Assembly: GCA_905221605.1 (NCBI GenBank)
Contig: CAJNDS010002383.1
Span: 190,591 to 254,590 of the forward strand
DNA from: Symbiodinium natans
Lineage: Eukaryota > Sar > Dinophyceae > Suessiales > Symbiodiniaceae
Length of the DNA stretch: 64,000 nt
Direction of reading: 5' to 3'
The translations under genes were made by a program, and so were the position numbers. The notes beneath the pieces were generated by a model, which saw only the letters and a program-made list of their open reading frames with translations, searched no databases and had not been told where the DNA came from. Each line of letters begins with the position of its first letter. Position 1 is the first letter of the stretch. Positions 31,813 through 44,010 of the stretch are shown piece after piece.

Positions 31813-32440
31813 TCATTCACCGCTCCTGGCGGCTGTTTGCCGCGTTCTACCAGGCCGTCCCGCGGTCCCAGGACGGAACCTCAAACCCACTCTTCCGGAG
31901 GCACGCCGCTGCCGGACAAAGGGGTTCAAGGCGGCCAATCGGGCGTCCCGTCGCAGGCCCTCGAACATCGCCGCTCGGGCGACGTGGTCATAAGCGCCAA
32001 CTCCGTTCCTGCGCGGGTGGACAACGTGTACTGGAATGGCGCGCACGCTGCCATGAACGCGTCAGAAGCCTGTTGCGCCAAATTCCGCGACACCAGGCAT
32101 CGGAACGTGTCCCCCATGACCAGTGCCCGGATGCCCCCGCCAGGCGGCCTGGTTGATTGGGCATCCGCCGACGGCGAGTGGTCTGCCTCAGTCAGTGGCG
32201 GTGTCATGCCCACGACGTCATCTGGGGGCGGCGAGTCCACGGCAGTCTTGGAACTCATCACGTGCGGCATCGAGGGGGCGGCCCATGTCGGTAGCCGCCC
32301 CGACGCCTATGCCAACGCGGGCAAGCGCGCGCAGTGCTGTCACGTGTTCCGCTTGCAAAGGGGTCGGACCTGGGTGTGAGGCCTCCCCATCCCTTGCACT
32401 CGCGTAGGGGTCCCACCGGACGCGGGCGCGTGGCAAATGC
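31813..32440 (-). pseudogene. LINE 5' region and reverse transcriptase, internally deleted
   Basis: Read on minus: DPYASARDGEASHPGP (about 32425-32378), then, after a short spacer and frame change, IRALVMGDTFRCLVSRNLAQ with FQYTLSTRAG (about 32170-32050), and after a deletion GVGAYDHVARAAMF and LAALNPFVRQ (about 32000-31920), the motif A region. The stretch between the first motif and RT should hold an endonuclease and is missing. Orientation matches the tandem leader relics at 33515-33563, but a plus-strand fragment lies between them. Confidence 0.7.
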
Positions 32441-32499
32441 GTCAGCTGCGGAGCAGCAGAAGTTGGACTAGGCAAACCACAACGTGCCCGCCGTTGCCG

Positions 32500-32746
32500 C
32501 TTGCCCGTGTTCGGCCTTGAGGTCTGGGGCCGATGGGGGACCAAAGCCGTCACTTTCCTGCGGCTCCTTGCCCGTGCGCGCGCTGCCAGCGTCCATGCCG
32601 CGGTGCGCTCCTCCGCAGCCGCCGCGCACGTCGCCCGCTGGAGTGGCTTCATCGCCGCTGCAGCGCAGCGGGCGTTTGCCGCCTCCCTCCTTAAGGGTCG
32701 ATGGCTTGAGGGCGCCGCCCCGAGCCGACTCCCGGTGCGTGGCTGA
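32500..32746 (+). pseudogene. LINE C-terminal domain fragment
   Basis: An 80-codon open stretch: VFGLEVWGRWGTKAVTFLRL, LARARA, then WSGFIAAAAQRAFAASLL. It is colinear with the end of the domain at 30419-31450. Upstream parts are missing. The 343-codon minus-strand frame across this region is largely its antisense. Confidence 0.7.
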
Positions 32747-33514
32747 GCGTAGCTTGCACTGGGACCGCGAACAAGTGTGCGAAAAAAACCACATGACAAG
32801 GAACAGTATGCAAGAAGGCAAGCGCGCATGCAATTGCGGGTAATCCGTCCTTTGTGGTCAGCGTTCCGAGCAGCGAGGTTCGTGTCCAGGGCCCGTCGGC
32901 AAATAGCGGCGGTCTCCAGCATATCCAAAAACCATCCACAAAAAAAACCAGCGAAGCGCCTGCTGGCGCTTTGCATGCGCCGGTGCCGGATCGTGCCGAC
33001 AGAGGACTGCCTTGCCATGCTCAGCGTTTTTGGCCGCGGCGTGAAGTTGTTCAGAAGAAGCCTGAAGAAGCTCCGAGGCTCGGCACAAAAGGTCCGCACA
33101 GGTGGGCTGGCCATCAGGCCTGTTTCCTGGCCACTTGCCTGCGTTGTATCCAGCCTTGCTGGCCTTGCCCTTGCCATTCCCTGTGTCGCGATGTTTGGCA
33201 CCAGCTCGGTGACGACCTGTGCCGCGTTCCGTGCCTGACGCCCTGCCACCGGAAGGGAGCGCTCACGCGCAGGTGGCGGGGTATCGACAGCGGGGTGGGG
33301 CGCAGCGGCTCGGTGCGAGATGCACTGCGCCGGTCCAGTACCATGCAGTCAAAAGGGGACGCTTGCTGGAAGTCACAGGCACGCCTCCCCGCGCACTCCC
33401 AATCGGAGAGCTTTACAAGCAGGCTCGGCATGCGCAGGGATAACCCGCCCGATTCACCCTCCGGCTGTCCGAAGCGCCACGATCCCCCAGCTGCCCTTCG
33501 GCCCAGAAGCTGTA
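32747..33514 (-). other. Transcript remnant downstream of the tandem leader relics
   Basis: Sequence following the SL relics on minus. It has short open frames (33114-33431, for example LRVSAPFRWQGVRHGTRH) of no known family. It is probably the degraded 5' part of a LINE or of another processed transcript. Confidence 0.3.
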
Positions 33515-33563
33515 CTTGAGCTTGATCCGAAATGGCTACGGGCTTGAGCCAAAATGGCTATGG
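33515..33563 (-). other. Tandem spliced-leader relics (two and a truncated third)
   Basis: On minus, the outermost relic (33563-33543) matches the 21-base leader core at 20 of 21. It is followed by a second (33541-33521) at 19 of 21, then a six-base CTCAAG tail (33520-33515). Stacked leaders form when a processed gene is inserted with its leader, transcribed, trans-spliced again just upstream of the old leader, and reinserted. Divergence increases inward, as that history predicts. Confidence 0.92.
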
Positions 33564-35338
33564 TGATAAAAGAATTATTACAAAGAGAGTTCAATTTGCA
33601 AGGAATTACAATGAGCGAGTGCTATAAAGTACGAAGTTTTCCCTCCCGCCCTGCCGAAGCTGCGAGGCCGTATTAGCCAACCTGCTCCCAAAGAATCAGA
33701 CAAAGCGCATGTACACGCCGTAGTGCAGGCATTTTTTTTAAATACGCCTGCATGCGTAGTCCTCACATTGCAACAGTTTTGCAACTGTATATCGAGGTGC
33801 TCCGCGCGCATACCAGAGAGGCCTGAGGCAGCGCCACGGCGGGGGGGCATCGCGCAAGGCTGTCGCGCGATGGCTTGCGGGGACAAGGATGGGAGAGAGG
33901 GAGCCGGCTTGCAAGGATCAGGCGGCGGGCGCGGGAAGTCGATCGACGCTCAAGATCCGTCAGCGCATCCCACGTCGCCTCGTCGCCAGTTGCGCGGGGT
34001 GGCCGTATGAATACGTGTGAAACCCCCCCCCCCCCGGACCCGAACCCGAAGACACGCCGCAATGGCGGGCTGGCTGGCGGGGCCCCGGGATGTCCTGGAT
34101 TGTAGGCGCCGCCGGGTGCCGCAGCTTTGTCTGCAGCTCGACTGCGTCCGGCGCTCGCCAGCACGGTGTGCGAGGGTCGGCACAAAGGTAAGCCGCGTGG
34201 GGCGCCTGCAGGGCAGCTCGACCTCGGCGAGCGAGGTGACCTGGGAATGTCGCGGCGTGATCCCGGAAGCGGAGGAAGGTAGAGGCGAGGAGCACAGATG
34301 ACATAACTGCGTGTTGCGAGTTCACGCGCAGGCAGGAACCGATCAGCGAGCCAGGCAGTGACAGCGCTCGGCTGCCGCTCCCGATGGCAGGATGTGAGCG
34401 CCAGTACTGCACGCATCTGGTGAAAGCACGCCAACAGCGGTGATTCAATTGAATGGCACATGCCAAATTTCTGCTGAACACTTCAGTCCGTGAGTCAGGC
34501 ATCTTTTATGAAAGGTCAGCCACGGCGATTTTCACTAGAGGGGTTCGGATGTGCACATCAACTCAGACAAACACGAGGCCCACAGCCGTGACTCGTATGC
34601 ATATCGGATTTACCGCAATTGAATTCACAATCAAGCTCCCAACAAGATAACGAACCGTTTTGAACCGCAAGGCCATGTCGTACCAAAAAACTTCTGTCAT
34701 GGGAGGGTTGACAGCCCCCAGCAGTTGGCACTGATGGGGCTTGGCGTGTGGTCCCCGCTTGGCGACTTGGTGCGCTGACGGTGGTCGTCCAGGAGTCGTC
34801 GAGCTTTGATCTGATTTGCTGCTTCTTTTCGTGATCACGGCCACAGATTGACAGATCGTCCTTCGACGTAAACATCCTGCAGCCGCCACACCCGCAACAC
34901 ACGCAACGCTCGCAACACCGGCCACACCCGCCACACCCACACCTTACCCTTCAAACGACGAGACATGTCAAGCCCGGAGAAGTCTAAGCAAGCGTGGGTC
35001 TCTTTTCGCCGCTCTGACTGAGTCTCATCTGTTCAGCGGCGGTAGCAGCGCTATGCACGTGGTCAGCATCTTTTCTACTGGCACTCGAAACGGCCACAAG
35101 CTCTGCTTCCGTTTGTTTGGCCGCTGGAGCCTTAACAACCCGACAACCTGCTCCATAAACTCACAGGCTTAACTTGCTGCTACTTTCGGCATGCATGGTT
35201 TGCAGATGCCTGTAGATTCTACCGTTCGGGACTCGGGTCTCTCCATTTCCGAATTTGACTGCTGCCCACGGTCCGGGATCAGAGAGGGAAGGTTGCTAAG
35301 CTCACTCGTCTCCCTTGCAGCTCTTCTCCTTGGCGTAC
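33564..35338. other. Stretch without a recognisable gene
   Basis: Mixed composition with homopolymers (C run at 34023-34036). No domains are visible in the open frames on either strand. Confidence 0.4.
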
Positions 35339-35340
35339 CT

Positions 35341-35465
35341 GGCCAATTTGGGGGCTTACGAAAGTAGGGGACCCTAAATTAAACCCCGAAATAGTAGGAT
35401 CCCCTTTTATGATAAGGACCCCAACAAAGGTACCCCCCCAATATCCCCAACCCCCATTTGGCCAA
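35341..35465. mobile_element. MITE-like element, family M2 copy c
   Basis: Bounded by GGCCAATTTGGGGG at left and CCCCCATTTGGCCAA at right, inverted repeats of about 14 bp. The interior has the family core, on minus GGTACC, TTGGGGTCCTTA, GGGGATCCTACTATTT and TAGGGTCCCC. There is no coding capacity. Confidence 0.75.
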
Positions 35466-38400
35466 TGTCCACTCAAAAGTAAACCAGGATTCACAGGATT
35501 CAAGAGTGGACTCGGGGGGGGGGGGTTGGACACGAAAGCGATGACGGGGGCCACAAGGCTGAAGTTCAACATGCCAACTCAGCAGGCAACAACGAGCCCA
35601 GAAGTACGAAGCCTCGCCCGAAAACACCGAACAGAATACGAAGCGACAATCTTTTTCATGAAGCTTCTTACACAACATGATGAGCGGAGCCAATGCGTGA
35701 ATGGCTCACCCAGAGGATGCAAGCCCTGGAACCCCTTGGATCGGAAACCCGAAGCACCACAAGTGAACGTTGCCAAAGTTGTCTCGCTTAACAAGCCGTT
35801 CTGGATATCTGCTCCCCAACAATCTGGCGAGCGGTCCCCGAGCCAGCGAAAACCCGCCTCAATGAGTTTGTTGGTGTGACAACCTCCCTCAGCACAATTC
35901 AAAAGCCCAAAAGCCACAAGCCCGTTTGAACCCACTGCGCTGGCAGCACATGTAGTGCAGCTTGTTGACATCTTCCCCTGCAATGACCTGGCAGCTTCCG
36001 CCCTGTGAATGAAGCCTTCGACTAAGGCCAAACTCCAAAGATCAACACAAGTCCATGTTCCGTGTGCAGACGTGGTTTCGGATTTGAGGCTCAGGATTCA
36101 GATGAAGTCAGGCCAGGAGTGGAGTCGCCACTATGTTGGGCTCGTGGCCTAGGGCCTCTTGTGCGTCATTGCTGACCCGGACTCGAACCCCAAAACCTTC
36201 TCTTTTGAAAGCACTGAACAGCTTTTCAAACGAAAACCCGTCAAGCCTCTTAGATGCGCTTTCTTCTGCAGCCGCCCCCCGTCCCCCCGCAAGGAAACCT
36301 CCCCTCAACGCTTTGCAACATCGCTTCACGGTCGAAACATGTTGCACAATTCGGCCGCGTGCCTTTGTCCAGCCCTTCTCATGGACCTCAGGCTCAGAGT
36401 TTCAGAAGTCCAGAAGTTGCTCAAAGCAAAAACAAGAATGGTGGGGTCCAGGTTCTACAGGGTTTTTTGCTTCCCGTGTGGGCAGTCGCCCCGAAGGCCA
36501 GGTTCGGGCAGTCCTTGAGCTGGGATTTCCCTAATCATCTGCCTCAGCAAAGCTGGTATGATGGCCGGGTGACAGAAGTGCCCAGGGCGGATAAGGATTC
36601 AGGCCCAAACTCCCCCAAACTGGCCCTAGGCTCAGACACCTATAGATTACCTTCAACGAGGAGGCTCCAGAAGACCATGACACTCAAGAAAGTGCAGAGC
36701 AAACTCTCAACGCTCTTGACGGGTCCCAGGCGTGGTAGACCCGCACGACGCCGCCGGAAGCGCCGTCACGGTGCGTGGCGTGGTAGATCGATCGCCTTCC
36801 TAGTTCCACTGCCTGACAGAGGTCCATGGGTCGGTTGCATCACGATTTTGGACAAAGTGGATGTTTTCGTCGTTGCCAAGATGTTGCAAGGTTGACGTCG
36901 CTTTCGTCTCGGCATCCCTTGATGCAGAAAAGGCCCTGCGCAAGAGCCCGCCAAACAACCTGCAGACCCAAAACTCATCGCGCGCACCTCGTCGACTGAG
37001 AGGTCGAAACGGTAGCCGGAGTCGAGGACCTCACATGGAGTCTGAGCTCAGGATCGTTCATTTCAGGCTTTAAGAACCTCGGACCCCTTCCACTATCAAG
37101 AGGCTCACTAACGATCTATGTAAAGCTGGGGGGGGTCATGGCGCAAGGGTGCAGTGACGTACAAAGGGTTGGAGGAGGAGGTAGTCAACAGCAATATGCA
37201 GGCGAACCCAAAAAAAAAACTGATCTCAAGTCACAGATTCTACTACACAGAGATGACAAAAGACTCTTGACAGGCTTGAAGCGGTGTGAAAGCCCCCCTT
37301 CCTCTAACTTTCTGCACAGGCACACCATAGGCGAAGGTCGAACCTGAGCCCACCTGGAGGCACACTTTAGGCTTGAGTTGTGTTGGGTTGTGTTTTGGGG
37401 CTTTAAAGTTTCAGAGTTCTGACCCGTGTTGAGGGTGGTGTTTAGGCTGTTGAGGCATTGCGGCTCAAAGCTTGGAGGGAGGATCCGGAGATCTTCTCCT
37501 GGGTCTTAGCAAAGAGTGTGGAGAAGCCGTGTACGTTTCGAATGGGATGCTACGAACGGGCACCGCGGTCGCAAAAGTTACATGAATCGCAAAGCTCATG
37601 ACGGGAGTTGCCTCCACTTCTATTGCTTGCTGAGCACAAAGTTAGCATGATGCGGCGTGGCCACAATCCAAGACGCTAAGGAGCCCCCTTGCAGGGAAGA
37701 CTTGATCCCAACCCCAGACGCCCCAAGTTCCTACTCTTTTTCATCGTGGGTGAACAACACTAGGGGCGCCCGCCGTATACTTGCCAAGGAATCATAATGT
37801 TAGATACCTTCTGTATTCTGAAAACACAAGCCTTTGTCTTGCTAAATCAAGGGGCATGCATCCTGCCTTCTGCCTCATCTCCAAAACTCAAGATGTTAAA
37901 TATCATCCTAATGCATGCAACGCAAGTTATCTCCTTGCGCAAACCTGGCGGTCATGCGTTATGACCTGTTTTTTATCGAAAATTCGTGCTTGTGAAACAC
38001 AAGAAAGATTAGATTCACGGTGCGTTTACCTTTCGATGAAAGGCGTGAGCACATGCTCTCAACGCGAGGCTTCCTACATCCAGGAGAACTCCTCCAAACC
38101 CTTCATTCCTCCATTAGGTTAAAACAACCCCAAACCCCAAACCCTGTCACTCCAAACCCTTGAATCCTAGGAATCAGATACCGATCCCAGGTGCTGAGAA
38201 CACGTTGCCCTTGTGGCGGTCTCCCTGGTCATCCACCATGTACAGCGAGGGGCCCTGACCACCAGGCGGCTCAGAGTTTGCTTGATGTGCAGAGTTTGCC
38301 CCTCCTGCAGTTTTCAAGTCTCTAGCGGACCTGGGGGAGGTTCTGCGCGGCCGAAAAGGTCGAATTCAGATGTGAGTGGGGTTCGCAGTTTCACTGAAAC

Positions 38401-39006
38401 CTGCAGCAACTCTGATGGAAACACCAAAGCAGATGGAAGTAAAGAGGTTGTCGCGTGGAAGGCAGAAAGTACAGTTAAACCGACTTCAAGCAGACAGTCA
38501 GCTTTCCGGCAAAGACCCAGGATAGCGGGGCCCACCCTTCCAATGACTTAAATCACCTGCGGCCGGGCCCAAATGTAAAATCGGTTGGATATCCGATATC
38601 CATTTTATTTGTTCCCCATCACCCGCCTTTTCGTAGCATTGTAAAAAGCGCCCGTTTCTGAAGGAGCCTCATTCTAAGGAAACACATGCACTGTGCAAGC
38701 ATGATTCGAGAGAGACAGCAAGCAAACCGAACTAGCCAAGTCAAGAACATGCAGCCAAATCAAGCCGCAGCTAGGAAGAAGCGAGCCGGCCTCTTTGTTT
38801 CATTCACGCAAAAAGGCAATACTTTTGGTTCCCTCGCAGAAACGAGCTTGGAGTCCTGAACTATTGCATACTACTGCCCTTCAGACCTGCACCCGAACGC
38901 ATGCTTTGAGGACTCAATGCATCAACTCCCCCGAAGCCCTCCAACACTTCACCTTCGCTGCTACAATCCACAAGGTCACAAGGCCCGAAACTTGTCCCTG
39001 CACCCC
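35466..39006. other. Long stretch without a recognisable gene
   Basis: Several open frames of 110-210 codons at 36130-36900 overlap on the same strand in different frames and show no domain. An isolated B-box-like word lies near 36176. Nothing is strong enough to call. Confidence 0.4.
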
Positions 39007-39094
39007 CGCAAACCCTAAACCCTAAACCCTAAACCCTAAACCCTAAGCCCTAAACCCTAAACCCTAAACCCTAAACCCTAAACCCTAAACCCTC
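39007..39094 (-). repeat. Interstitial telomere-type tract, C-rich on plus
   Basis: About twelve CCCTAAA units with one CCCTAAG. Together with the G-rich tract at 39216 it forms a tail-to-tail pair around 120 bases. Confidence 0.95.
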
Positions 39095-39215
39095 AGCGGT
39101 GGAGTCTGGCCTTCTTGTCCCACCCGGCGACCATGGTTCCGCAAGACAGCCCTTGGCCCCGATACCTCTCGACCGCAACATGAGGATTTACCGGGGGCAC
39201 TTTAGGAGCCTCGAG

Positions 39216-39375
39216 GGTTTAGGGTTTAGGGTTTGGGGTTTAGGGTTTAGGGTCTAGGGTCTAGGGTTTAGGCTTTAGGGTTTAGGGTTTAGGGTTTAGG
39301 GATTAGGGTTTAGGGTTTAGGGTTTAGGGTTTAGGGTTTAGGGTTTAGGGTTTAGGGTCTAGGGTTTAGGGTTCG
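39216..39375 (+). repeat. Interstitial telomere-type tract, G-rich on plus
   Basis: About twenty TTTAGGG units with TCTAGGG, ATTAGGG and TTTGGGG variants. Confidence 0.95.
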
Positions 39376-41656
39376 GATGGTGAGCTTAGGACTCAGGATG
39401 GCATGAAAGGCACTGTGCAAGTGGAGACATTGGAGCAAAAGGCTCGACTCAACGGAACACAAGCATGCCCGAGAACTCTACATTCAACGATTGGCAGAGG
39501 GGCCAAGTCCTGGTAGCCACGAACGACCCATGGTGCCACAGGGTGCCTTTCCGTAAAGAATCTGAGTCCTGGTAGTGGCTCCCCAAAGTCTGAGCCCTGT
39601 ACGGAATTGGAGAGAAAGGGTTTTGGAATTTTGGAATCGACAATTCCCGAAGGCCTCTCCCTATGCACGGAGCGCCGTAACCCTTCGGGGCACTGCCAGA
39701 AGATGTTTGCCAGCAACTTGGAGGCTGCGGCCACGGAGATTCGTTCCTGCGAGGTCTGGCATGCCGCTCAGTGCAACGGTTATTAGCCGAAAATGGGCGG
39801 TGAAAAGATTGAAAGCGCATCTGTGCCCCAAGGCTCCAGGATTTAGGACAAGCAAGGTTCTGAGGGGTTGTGCATTTCGTGTACTACTTCTGTGGCTCAG
39901 ACGAGTCACTTCTTTAGTCCGTCGAAGTACATCTGAATGAAACCAAAAACCATGCTAACATACCGTCCCACTGTACCTCTTGGACCGAACTAAAATGTTT
40001 AGTGTGAGGTCTCTTCGGCGGCCTGGCCTGCTAGGCCCGCTTCCTTTGATGGGCAAAAACAAGGGGCAAAAACAAGACTTTTTTCTTTCATAAATAAATG
40101 TAATATCAATAACATTATTTAAAAAAATAAAAGAAGCAAGGGCGGAACTTCAACACTGAGAGGTGCCTTCTCCCGAAGCTCGTGCATGCGGCAGAGGCGG
40201 TTGAGGTGGCGTTCCCAAAACCTCGCGAGGGTGAGGTTGCCTTCAGAGGTTAGGGTTCCTGCTGTTTGCACCCCACTCCACCCCCTCCCCCCCCTCTGCA
40301 TTCTACCCTCCCTCAAAGTTCTGGATGATACCGCCTTGCGAACTGTAGCGATCTTGTTTTGAGGCTGGCAACGCACAGCTTGCCACTCCAACGTGGTAGC
40401 GGGATGTAGCAGGGTCATTGGATAATGCCTGGAACGCTACGTGCCACAGATCGAAGCCATGGCGTACTCTCAGGACCAACACGACTGCGATAAACCAAAT
40501 GGTGAAGCACTTACTTCAGGGAACAGTTGTCCAAAAGTCCCCCCATCATATGGACGAAGCTGGTTGGCTTTCGAGGAACGGGTGGCAAGTGCGATATCAC
40601 AGAACTTGAAGAGAAGGTGAAGCGCTGCTGTCGATTCTATCTCTGCTACAAGAGATTGAAGGATAGAGATCCCCAGAAAAAACACGCACTTCTCATGAGA
40701 AGCAAATCTCGTAGGAGAGCACGGGGACGGCCGAGAACGGAACAGCACGCGCGTGGTCGGAGATGCTACATGAAGAAGCTGAAGAAGAAGAGAAGAAAGG
40801 CCACCGTCACAGGGACAACGGGACGTGGAACGTGGACTGGCAAGATTGGAGGTACAAGTCCTGCAATGAAGATCGACCAAGGAGGAGGAGATCCGGAGAC
40901 CGCGGCCGCTCTTGACGGGAACACTAAAATGTACAGAATCGCGTGGTGGTTCAATTTGCGCTGTTTGCCTCCATCCATGGTAGGCCGTTGTCTCCGAGCG
41001 GTTTACGCCCCCAACAGTGCATCTACATCGCTCCCCCTGCTCTCCCGCTGTTCCACACTGCGGGAGCACTGAGCTCCGCACGAGCAGTCAGCGGCACCGC
41101 CTGCCATCGTTCCGAGCAGGAAATCGTTGATCTCAATCACCTGCCACACGCTTTTGGGGGGGGGGGGGGCTTTCAGGGGATCGAAGAAGAATGTTGCATC
41201 AACGTGGCGTCAACGTCGCATCAACATTGTTGCATGTTGTTAAGTTGACCTGCTTGTAGAGAACTTGCAGGGCAACCGGGGAGGGGTTTCAAATTCTTGC
41301 AAGCGAGCTGGACATCCTATGCAATCCAGAAGCGGCATCCGATCGCCGTCGGCGATTGCTATCTTTGCCAGCTTCAGTTGACCTAGAGTCTCGAGTACAA
41401 CGCCTGAACCCGAAACAAGCCCAAAACAGCAACTCAAAGCCACATCCCTCTATCATGCTGCCTGGTCTACTTATATATACTTATATGTCTACTGCTGTCT
41501 ACTTATGTCTTCTTGCGTCTACTTATGTCTCCAGTCTACTTGCTCCTCCCCAGGCCTTCTTGACCGTCTGAGAGCCGATGTAGCTGCCCATGGAGGCTCG
41601 GGAGTCCACCGCGATGATGATCCCGCCCTGGAACCTCTTTTGGCTTCACGGGATTT
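39376..41656. other. Stretch without a confirmed gene
   Basis: The plus frame at 40527-41072 is rich in Lys/Arg (SKSRRRARGRPRT, KKLKKKRRK) and could be an exon of a basic protein, but it has no recognisable domain and an opposite-strand frame of similar length overlaps it. A short AT-rich patch lies at 40085-40130. Confidence 0.3.
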
Positions 41657-41758
41657 GGTGGTTTCCGAAATCAGTGGTACCTTACTTGGGGTCCTTACCA
41701 TACGGGAATCCTACGCTTTGGGCATCCGTTATAGGGTCCCTTGTTTTCGTAAACCCCC
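41657..41758. mobile_element. MITE-like element, family M2 copy d
   Basis: Starts GGTGGTTTCCGAAA and ends TTTTCGTAAACCCCC, imperfect terminal inverted repeats. Interior: GGTACCTTACTTGGGGTCC, GGGAATCCTACGCTTTGGG, ATAGGGTCCCTTG. About 102 bp. Confidence 0.75.
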
Positions 41759-42084
41759 GGGAGCCGAAAAAGCCTCAGCGCCGAAACTGAGAGAGCCAAG
41801 TGACACGAACCCTAGCGTCGTGGTTCCTTTCCTTGGCTCGGGGCATCTTTGCACACATGCATATCTCATCATGTCTGCCTACTGCATCTTTGTCCATACA
41901 CCCTCCCCTTCAAGCCAATGCTCATGCACCACAAGACCAAAAAAACACCGAACCTGCACGAAGGCCGAACCCGCATGTGCACACGCCCAAAGAGACAAAG
42001 AAAGAGACACGCAGAGTGGAATAAGCACACGCACGCGCACTTACACGGAAACACTTGCCCACAACACCCCACACAACACCACAC

Positions 42085-42186
42085 ACAACATCCCCACACA
42101 ACATCCCCACACAACATCCCCACACAACATCCCCACACAAAATCCCCACACAACATCCCCACACAACATCCCCACACAACATCTCC
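42085..42186 (+). repeat. 13-bp minisatellite (ACAACATCCCCAC)n
   Basis: About eight near-identical copies of ACAACATCCCCAC. Confidence 0.95.
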
Positions 42187-42312
42187 ACAACACACATGGA
42201 CTTTCGAAGGTTTGTCAGGTTCTTCTGTGCTTCGACTGCCTGCTTGAAGTCGGCTCAAAGGTTGGTGTTGCGGCCAGGCATGTGCTGTGGATGTGGTGAT
42301 TGTGTCCTGTGG

Positions 42313-42357
42313 GTTTAGGGTTGAGGGTTTCTGGTTTAGGGTTTAGGGTTTGGGGTA
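42313..42357 (+). repeat. Short interstitial telomere-type tract
   Basis: A few TTTAGGG units mixed with TTGAGGG and TTTGGGG. Confidence 0.85.
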
Positions 42358-42934
42358 CGGTGCAAAGTAGTTTGCCCGTGTCAAGCTGGTCCCTGACAAT
42401 GCTGCTGTGAAGATGCATGTTGGCAACCGCTGGGGCGCAGCGGAAGCCAGCGTGCTTGCTTGAGTATTTGCCTCAATCCTATGTCCTATGCCCTCAACTT
42501 CACCCCCACACACACACAACAAAAACGAAATCACATCCGGGTTGCTTGAAATCCATGAGGCCAGGTGCCTCCAAGCAGCAAGAAGTTAATAGTGCCAACA
42601 CACTGTGTCTGCGCTCGCAGCAAAAAGCTGAGACGTCTGTGTTTCTGGGCCTCCCCAGACTTTTTCATGTCGATGCAGAACGTCTTCGGATTCGCAACCG
42701 GGGCCATGGCAAACCTGGTTGGCAAGAGTTGGGGCGATTTGGGGGCGTTTGGGGGACTCCCACCTGTGAGGTGATACGAATCTTAAAAATTAAAATCCTA
42801 CGCCCACGAAGTTCAATGAGTAGAAGTCCTAACAAGATTCTAAACATGTCAAACAACGAGGCTGCACCATTGGGAACACCCGAAAATATTTATCAGGCGT
42901 GCTTCGAATCATCCTGGGCCTGCAAGAGGAAGTT

Positions 42935-43081
42935 AGGGTTTAGGGTTAGGGGCATAGGGTTTAGGGTTTAGGGTTTGGGGTTTAGGGTTTAGGGTTTGGG
43001 GTTTAGGGTTTAGGGTTTAGGGTTTAGGGTTTAGGGCTTAGGGCTTCGGGCTTAGGGCTTAGGGCTTAGGGTTTAGGGTTG
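42935..43081 (+). repeat. Interstitial telomere-type tract with CTTAGGG block
   Basis: About twenty units. The first half is TTTAGGG with TTTGGGG, the second half a run of CTTAGGG/CTTCGGG. Confidence 0.95.
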
Positions 43082-43203
43082 ATCATGTTTGTAGTGTCGA
43101 GGCTTCGGGCTGTTCCTCAGAGTTCCCCAAACACCCTCTAACTCCCAGCCTTGCACAGAATGTAGCGACTGCCAATTGCCAGTGGCTACCCGTGACTGCT
43201 GGT

Positions 43204-43230
43204 GTAGGGTTTAGGGTTTAGGGTTTAGGA
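43204..43230 (+). repeat. Short interstitial telomere-type tract
   Basis: Three to four TTTAGGG units. Confidence 0.85.
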
Positions 43231-44010
43231 GGGGCAGAGGACAGAAAACCCAAAAAATGCCAAAGCATCATGCTGTGGCGAGAGATCCGGCCATGCCACT
43301 GTGGCACCCTACCCTAACGTAGCCTAAGAACTGAAACCGAACTTCAGAAGACCAAGGCCGTAGAAAAGCAGGGATCTGTGTCTCCGGGCATTTGCGGCTC
43401 ACAGCTGCGGAAGTCTTCGACGTTGTCGCCTCGAAACCCAGAGAAGCGAAGGAGGCTTTCTGAGCCTAGTGGTGGTGGGCAGGTCAAGGGCTGTGAGATG
43501 CTCTGAAGTGTTGGCTCATGACGTAAACCATCCCGCCCCCATCTCTACTCTAGGTAGGTCTTGGGGGTTTCGAGCCCCCATCTCCCCTTCTGAGGGGGAC
43601 TCTCCAATAGTAGCATGCACATCGTGGTTGGTTGGGTAGGCGGCAGGGAGTCGCCTCGCCGGGCTTGCGGGAGTTTCGGGATCGAGGGTAGTGACAGATG
43701 ACGTCTCCAATTGAAGACGTTTTCGGTAGGGCATGTGTTAAAGAAATGCTTTCCTGTTGGCCTAGCCATTCCTCTACGTTTCCTCTAAGCTCTTCAGTGC
43801 AAGTCCCTACAACACAAGGCAAAATGTCTTGCAGAATGCTCTAAAGAAGTATTCAACCTGTTTCCGAAGGAAGACGGACGCTTCGCCTGCTTCCTCCTCG
43901 ACGAAGCGGCTTTTGCCGAATATGCTCGGATCCTCTCGCAGGAAGACAGGGGCGCATGATGTCTCGTGGAGGCCTTTCAGGCACTTTAGGGCCCTCTTGA
44001 GGTGTGAAGG
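43231..44010. other. Intergenic stretch, no gene recognised
   Basis: Short open frames only. No motifs. Confidence 0.4.

Noticed and set aside
32218-33249. 343-codon open frame on the minus strand
   Set aside because: Its middle is antisense to a plus-strand LINE C-terminal fragment (32500-32746). Only the DPYASARDGEASHPGP end looks genuine, and it is annotated within the LINE remnant.
36170-36200. GGTTCGAGTCC-type B box suggesting a tRNA gene on minus
   Set aside because: No A box at proper spacing and no acceptor stem.
36130-36900. Overlapping 110-210 codon plus-strand frames
   Set aside because: Different frames are open at once over the same bases and show no domain, typical of a GC-biased stop-poor stretch.
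42085-42186. Regularly spaced repeat resembling a CRISPR array
   Set aside because: The 13-bp units are contiguous with no unique spacers, and the genome is eukaryotic; it is a minisatellite.
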